Source: Alkalibacillus silvisoli
GTDB lineage: Bacteria; Bacillota; Bacilli; Bacillales; Alkalibacillaceae
Reading direction: 5' to 3'
NCBI RefSeq assembly: GCF_039521975.1
Contig: NZ_BAAACZ010000003.1
Location: forward strand, 1-64,000
Length of the DNA stretch: 64,000 nt
Shown here: positions 60,132-64,000 of the stretch, piece by piece
Layout of the letters: each line of letters starts with the position of its first letter
How positions within the stretch are numbered: the first letter of the stretch is position 1
The notes under the pieces: generated by a model
Database searches by the model: none
Told to the model about the DNA's origin: nothing
What the model saw: only the letters and a program-made list of their open reading frames with translations
Made by a program: the position numbers and the translations under genes

Positions 60132-61415
60132 ATGAGGGTTCAAGTAGGTCTGATTGTGGCGTTGTTAGGCTTTATTTTCCTATCTGCTTGTGAAGAGCAG
60201 GAACCATCATCAGAACCAATTGGAGAAATTGAAGAAGTAGAGGAAAGTCAGCTAGAACAAAGAGAAGAAGTTGAAGAGGATTCAGTCGTTGAAAATGGAT
60301 CAGCAGAAGAAGTTGAAGTGGATTCAGTCGATGAAAATGGATCAGAAGAAGAATCAGAAAACAGTGAGGAATCCCTTCAAAGTCAGCTAGAAGTATATTA
60401 CTTTGATGTTGGTCAAGCAGACTCGACGTTATTGAAATACGAGCATGAGGAAGATTTGTATCGGATCTTAATTGATACAGGTGACTGGATTAGTAGTGAT
60501 GTCACTTATTACTTAAATGACTTAGAAATTGATGTGATTGACCTTGTCATTGGCACCCATATTCACGCTGATCATATTGGACAAATGGATGAAGTGATTG
60601 AGAATTTTGAAGTCGATGAAGTATGGATGACAGGTAATGAAGGAACCTCAGAAACATATGAACAGGCTATTACTGCTATTGAAACGAGTGATGTCGATTA
60701 TCATGAACCACGTAAAGGAGAGGAGTATGACATTGGTCCTTTAGAAGTGGATGTTGTTCACCCTAATGAGTTAACAGGTGACTATAATGAAGACTCCATT
60801 TCGACTAAAATGACTTATGGTGATGTGTCGTTTTTATTCACAGGTGATGCTGAAGAGGGCGCGGAAGCTTCTATGCTACAAGCTGGTCATGAATTAGATG
60901 CAGATGTGTTAAAGTTGGGTCACCATGGGTCCAGCTCATCTACAGGGTCTCAATTTTTAGAAGCGGTAGACCCTAATATAGCTATTTATTCAGCAGGAGC
61001 TAACAATAGCTATGGCCATCCTCACTCAGAAGTCGTTGAACGAGTTAAGAATGCTAATATTGATTTATATGGAACAGATGTCCATGGAACTGTAACTGTG
61101 ACAACAGATGGGGAAGACCTTAATGTTGAAACACAACATAATGGAACAATAGAAGTAGAGAACACTGAGGAACAAGAGACAAACGAGACTGAAGAAGAAG
61201 CTGCTAACTCTGATTCTAAAGAGGGTTGTGTTGACCTTAACTCAGCTTCAACTGATGAGCTACAAGCGATTATTCATATTGGTCCAGAGCGAGCTCAAGA
61301 AATAATGGATTTACGACCATTTGATTCAGTATCAGAATTGACACGCGTACATGGCATTGGTGATGGCCGTTTAGGTGATATTAAGTCAGAGGGTGTAGCA
61401 TGTGTCGGAGGTTGA
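60132..61415 (+). CDS. Secreted lipoprotein: ComEC-type metallo-beta-lactamase domain plus ComEA-type HhH domain
   Basis: This is a 427-residue protein. The lipobox LSACE (Cys about 20) is followed by an acidic, repetitive linker (about 22-90). The MBL fold (about 95-340) has the zinc motif GTHIHADHIGQ, Asp in LFTGDAEEG and His in LKLGHHGSSSSTGS, as in the C-terminal domain of ComEC/Rec2. A second acidic linker leads to a helix-hairpin-helix domain (about 365-425: LNSASTDELQAIIHIGPERA, VHGIGDGRLGDI), as in ComEA. The parts suggest an extracellular enzyme that binds and cuts DNA or nucleotides. The DUF3006 gene follows, a usual partner of such MBL proteins. Confidence 0.9.
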   Translation: MRVQVGLIVALLGFIFLSACEEQEPSSEPIGEIEEVEESQLEQREEVEEDSVVENGSAEEVEVDSVDENGSEEESENSEESLQSQLEVYYFDVGQADSTLLKYEHEEDLYRILIDTGDWISSDVTYYLNDLEIDVIDLVIGTHIHADHIGQMDEVIENFEVDEVWMTGNEGTSETYEQAITAIETSDVDYHEPRKGEEYDIGPLEVDVVHPNELTGDYNEDSISTKMTYGDVSFLFTGDAEEGAEASMLQAGHELDADVLKLGHHGSSSSTGSQFLEAVDPNIAIYSAGANNSYGHPHSEVVERVKNANIDLYGTDVHGTVTVTTDGEDLNVETQHNGTIEVENTEEQETNETEEEAANSDSKEGCVDLNSASTDELQAIIHIGPERAQEIMDLRPFDSVSELTRVHGIGDGRLGDIKSEGVACVGG

Positions 61416-61417
61416 AG

Positions 61418-61690
61418 ATGATCAAATATGAAGGTGTACTTGATGAGATTGTCGATGGACAAACAGCAACCATTCTAATTGAATCAACGAATAAAACATT
61501 TCACATTTCTGCATTTGACCTGCCAGAGGGAGCCCGCGAAGGAGATTGGCTAAATGTAGAAGTTGAAGATGGTGAGGTTGTTCAATTAACGATTAACCAA
61601 CAGAAAACAGCTGAGCAAAAACAATCTGTTAAGAAGCGCGTAGACCGATTAAGACGAGGTAGTAATGGTAGTAAATTTAAAAGAAAATAA
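61418..61690 (+). CDS. DUF3006 domain protein
   Basis: This 90-residue protein has a small beta domain (MIKYEGVLDEIVDGQTATIL, then GDWLNVEVEDGEVV) and a very basic tail (KKRVDRLRRGSNGSKFKRK). DUF3006 genes are commonly next to ComEC-like MBL genes. CGGAGG at the end of the previous gene is six bases before the ATG at 61418, and the genes are two bases apart. The basic tail could bind nucleic acid; this is inference. Confidence 0.85.
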   Translation: MIKYEGVLDEIVDGQTATILIESTNKTFHISAFDLPEGAREGDWLNVEVEDGEVVQLTINQQKTAEQKQSVKKRVDRLRRGSNGSKFKRK

Positions 61691-61704
61691 AGGGGATTAT
61701 GAAA

Positions 61705-62460
61705 ATGTATGGTTTTTATAATAACTTGTCTACAGAAGTATATGATCTTGATAAACCAGTCGGTCATTCATTTGGTGATGTTGAATATTATTTGGACCGT
61801 TTAAAAGACGTTGAAGGGAAAGTCTTAGAACCTGCTGTTGGAACTGGGCGTGTAATGATTCCATTGATTGAAGCAGGTTTTAAGGTAGAAGGTATGGATC
61901 TATCATCAGACATGCTTGATTTGTGTAAAGACCATTGTGAAGCTCGGGGCATTCCAACCCGTCTGTTTAAAGGAAGCATGCACACGCTATCAATTGAAGA
62001 ACAATATGAGGCCATTATCTTACCCGCTGGATCTTTTTTATTAATGGAGGATCGTGATCAAGCTCATCAAGCGTTAGGGAACTTTTATAAACACCTCAAG
62101 CCTGGTGGAAGATTAATTTTAGATATATTTTTAACAACAGATTTTGATACTGGAAGAGTTAAAACGCGTGAATGGCAAACACTAGATGGTGATTTAATTA
62201 CACTAGAAGAAAAGCTAACAGAAGTTGATTATGTTAAGCAGTTAACAGTTGCCCACCACAAATACGAAAAGTGGCACAACCAGCAGTTAGTCGAAGCGGA
62301 AATCGAGCGCTTTCCACTAAAGTGGTATGGTGTAGAAGAATTTCGGATGATGCTAGAAACGACAGGGTTTAAAGACATTGTAATCAGTGCTAATTATCAA
62401 TATGATAGAAAGCCAACTGAATCAGGACAAATGATGACATATGAAGCAAAGAAAGTGTAA
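61705..62460 (+). CDS. Class I SAM-dependent methyltransferase
   Basis: This 251-residue methyltransferase has motif I VLEPAVGTGRVMIPLIEAG, an acidic residue at the end of strand 2 (VEGMDLSSDML) and a motif IV region IILPAGSFLLM. The C-terminal half is typical of YjcG/Tam-like small-molecule methyltransferases. The substrate is unknown. The ATG at 61705 is nine bases from AGGGG, while the ATG at 61699 is too close. It follows the DUF3006 gene by 14 bases. Confidence 0.88.
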   Translation: MYGFYNNLSTEVYDLDKPVGHSFGDVEYYLDRLKDVEGKVLEPAVGTGRVMIPLIEAGFKVEGMDLSSDMLDLCKDHCEARGIPTRLFKGSMHTLSIEEQYEAIILPAGSFLLMEDRDQAHQALGNFYKHLKPGGRLILDIFLTTDFDTGRVKTREWQTLDGDLITLEEKLTEVDYVKQLTVAHHKYEKWHNQQLVEAEIERFPLKWYGVEEFRMMLETTGFKDIVISANYQYDRKPTESGQMMTYEAKKV

Positions 62461-62527
62461 ATTCTTGCACGATTAGCTGTCACCATTATAATGAAATCAA
62501 CCAAGCTGTTAACGGAGGAATTAATAT

Positions 62528-62677
62528 ATGAAATTAAGTGGCAAAGCAATTGTTGGAATATTGTTCGGTATTGTGATTGTGATGGGGTTTTTAATCTACT
62601 TTTTATTTAACTATATTGAAAATCGTGGTTTAGTAGATGAGTCGATGAATTGGGTGAATGTGATGGTTCAAAAATAG
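62528..62677 (+). CDS. Small membrane protein (49 aa)
   Basis: The ATG at 62528 has GGAGG eight bases upstream. The product has a lysine-flanked start (MKLSGKA), one long hydrophobic helix (IVGILFGIVIVMGFLIYFLF) and a short polar tail (NYIENRGLVDESMNW). It is followed by a terminator. The family is unknown, but signal and composition are good. Confidence 0.6.
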   Translation: MKLSGKAIVGILFGIVIVMGFLIYFLFNYIENRGLVDESMNWVNVMVQK

Positions 62678-62694
62678 AGAATGATTTAGGTTAA

Positions 62695-62718
62695 GACATC
62701 GCATTAGGCGGTGTTTTT
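62695..62718 (+). terminator. Terminator after the 49-aa gene
   Basis: ACATCGC (about 62696-62702) pairs with GCGGTGT (62708-62714, one wobble), followed by a run of six Ts. Confidence 0.75.
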
Positions 62719-62764
62719 TCATGTGGTTAACTGAGGTGGTGTTAAGGTGGTTCTCCCATGGGTG

Positions 62765-62845
62765 TTCATCCGACAATAACGCCGTTTCGTTCGACAATAA
62801 GTGAGGCTCGTTCGGCAATAACTCCGTTTCGTCCGGCAATTAAGC
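62765..62845 (+). repeat. Array of 21-bp units, family C
   Basis: Four units carry CGACAATAA or CGGCAAT(A/T)A at 62771, 62792, 62813 and 62834, exactly 21 bases apart, preceded by TTCGT(T/C). The unit is about TTCGTTCGACAATAACTCCGT. It lies between the 49-aa gene and the MFS exporter gene. Confidence 0.8.
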
Positions 62846-62951
62846 GGAAAATGATCAAATTAATAATTTCACAAAATGATTCCTTCGCAAGTCGAAGTTT
62901 TTCTGATATCATTATATATTAGTGCACTTAATAATAGAAAGAAGGAATATA

Positions 62952-64000
62952 ATGTCTATAGAAGACCAACATGAAAGGGAAAATGTTAAGCGCGTTCCAT
63001 TAATGATTGTCCTTATATCAGGGGCATTTGTTGCGATCTTAAACCAGACCCTTCTAGGGACGGCTTTACCACATATAATGACAGACTTACAAATAGATGA
63101 GGCTACAGCACAGTGGCTTCAGTCGATCTTCATGCTTGTAAATGGTGTAATGATTCCAGTTACGGCTTTTTTAATTGGCCGGTTTACAACGCGAGCTCTA
63201 TTTTTAACGGCGATCGGATCATTTACAGTTGGAACATTAGTTTGTGCAATTGCGCCTAACTTTGAGGTGCTTTTAGGAGGAAGAGTGCTACAAGCAGCTG
63301 GTGCTGGTATTATTTTACCTCTGATGCAAACAATTATTTTCCTTGTATTTCCAATTGAAAAGCGCGGATCAATTATGGGACTGTTTGGACTTGTTATTGC
63401 TTTCGCTCCCGCTATTGGACCGACATTATCAGGATGGTTAGTTGAGCAGTTTGTATGGCGCAGTCTCTTCTGGGTTGTACTGCCAATTGCAATTATTGAT
63501 ATCATTGTCGCTTATTTCATATTAAAGAATGTGACGAAGCGTGATTTTCCAAAATTAGATATACTATCGATCATATTATCAACTCTTGGTTTTGGCGGGT
63601 TATTATATGGGTTTAGTGTAGCTGGTAACCTTGGCTGGACACATCCAGAAGTATTTGTGTCTATGGTGATTGGTGCAATTACTTTAGTCATCTTTATTGA
63701 TCGACAATTTAAATTAAAGCAACCTATACTAGAGTTTCGAATCTTTAAGTATAAGATCTTCACCATCTCAACCGCGATTGGGATGACAGCATTCTTCTCA
63801 ATGATTGGTGGAGCAATTGTTTTACCAATTATGATGCAGAATATGCTTGGTTTTACAGCATTCGAAGCCGGCTTAATGTTAATGCCTGGTGCAATTTTAA
63901 TGGGAATTATGAATCCAATTACAGGGCGAATGTTTGATAAATTCGGGCCGAAATGGTTGCTGTATGTTGGTCTGACGCTCACGACAGTGACGACATTTAT
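62952..64000 (+). CDS. MFS drug exporter of the DHA2 (EmrB/QacA) family, 3' end outside window
   Basis: The frame opens at ATG 62952 after GAAGGA and runs through the right edge (349 codons visible). It has the DHA2 opening (VALISGAFVAILNQTLLGTALP-like; here VLISGAFVAILNQT) and motif A-like FLIGRFTTRALFL. The drug:proton antiporter motif C shows as GAGIILPLMQTIIFLVFP and GLFGLVIAFAPAIGPTLSGW. Nine or so helices are visible, and 14 are expected in full. It should export lipophilic drugs in exchange for protons. No regulator gene is visible upstream. Confidence 0.92.
   Translation, partial: MSIEDQHERENVKRVPLMIVLISGAFVAILNQTLLGTALPHIMTDLQIDEATAQWLQSIFMLVNGVMIPVTAFLIGRFTTRALFLTAIGSFTVGTLVCAIAPNFEVLLGGRVLQAAGAGIILPLMQTIIFLVFPIEKRGSIMGLFGLVIAFAPAIGPTLSGWLVEQFVWRSLFWVVLPIAIIDIIVAYFILKNVTKRDFPKLDILSIILSTLGFGGLLYGFSVAGNLGWTHPEVFVSMVIGAITLVIFIDRQFKLKQPILEFRIFKYKIFTISTAIGMTAFFSMIGGAIVLPIMMQNMLGFTAFEAGLMLMPGAILMGIMNPITGRMFDKFGPKWLLYVGLTLTTVTTF

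Noticed and set aside
63119..63982. Two minus-strand frames of 128 and 156 codons at the right edge
   Set aside because: They are antisense to the clear MFS exporter that runs off the right edge. The plus frame has motifs and a ribosome binding site; these have neither.

Overview
The window reads as a piece of chromosome from a spore-forming, moderately halophilic member of the Bacillaceae (the Alkalibacillus/Halobacillus/Filobacillus type). The evidence is low G+C, AGGAGG-type ribosome binding sites before nearly every gene, a GerA/SpoVAF-type germination protein, an intact B. subtilis-like des-desK-desR cold-sensing locus, a bacillopeptidase F homologue, very acidic secreted and lipoproteins, and an ectoine synthase. 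No rRNA, tRNA, prophage or CRISPR array is visible. The only mobile element is the right part of an IS200/IS605-type insertion at the left edge.

Layout. 1-1330: end of a TnpB insertion that has landed in an already frameshifted doxX gene. 1.4-9.2 kb: HD hydrolase, small ORF, Nudix hydrolase, giant S8 protease (bpr), 7Fe ferredoxin, and an mhqD-like esterase behind a near-perfect 30-bp MhqR-like palindrome. 9.2-16.6 kb: C45 acyltransferase, trhO, a SAM riboswitch driving metX-metY-hom, and the radical SAM protein YfkAB. 16.7-20.6 kb: a dicarboxylate/amino acid symporter converging on a glutamine-type ABC transporter operon that ends in a stand-alone ectC. 20.8-27.7 kb: catalase, MscS channel, DJ-1/PfpI protein, a phytoene desaturase-like flavoprotein and the germination protein. 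28-35.1 kb: YhgE/Pip membrane protein, an acidic lipoprotein, and a TetR-ABC efflux operon with twin operators. 35.2-43 kb: ferritin-like protein, CBS protein with a Gln-rich tail, double YtkA lipoprotein, des-desK-desR coupled to a DmpA-type peptidase, a 42-residue membrane protein and an amidase. 43-52.7 kb: two more subtilases, CheW, a GntR-ABC operon of the Ytr type and an Eis-like acetyltransferase. 52.8-64 kb: chemoreceptor, Nfu/HEAT protein, several small membrane proteins, DUF2804, a secreted MBL-HhH lipoprotein with DUF3006, a methyltransferase and the start of an MFS drug exporter.

Themes. Much of the region deals with the envelope and the outside: three secreted subtilases, several lipoproteins, osmolyte/amino acid transport, membrane fluidity control and drug efflux. 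Control elements are unusually legible: a SAM riboswitch, four palindromic operator regions next to the regulator or gene they probably control, and strong hairpin terminators at most gene ends.

The least explained structure is in the intergenic DNA. Three families of short repeats form arrays with an almost exact 20- or 21-bp period and share a TGATAA-like core, and a separate 42-bp palindrome occurs three times as a terminator. Start sites were moved inward from the longest frame wherever a ribosome binding site clearly pointed to a later codon.
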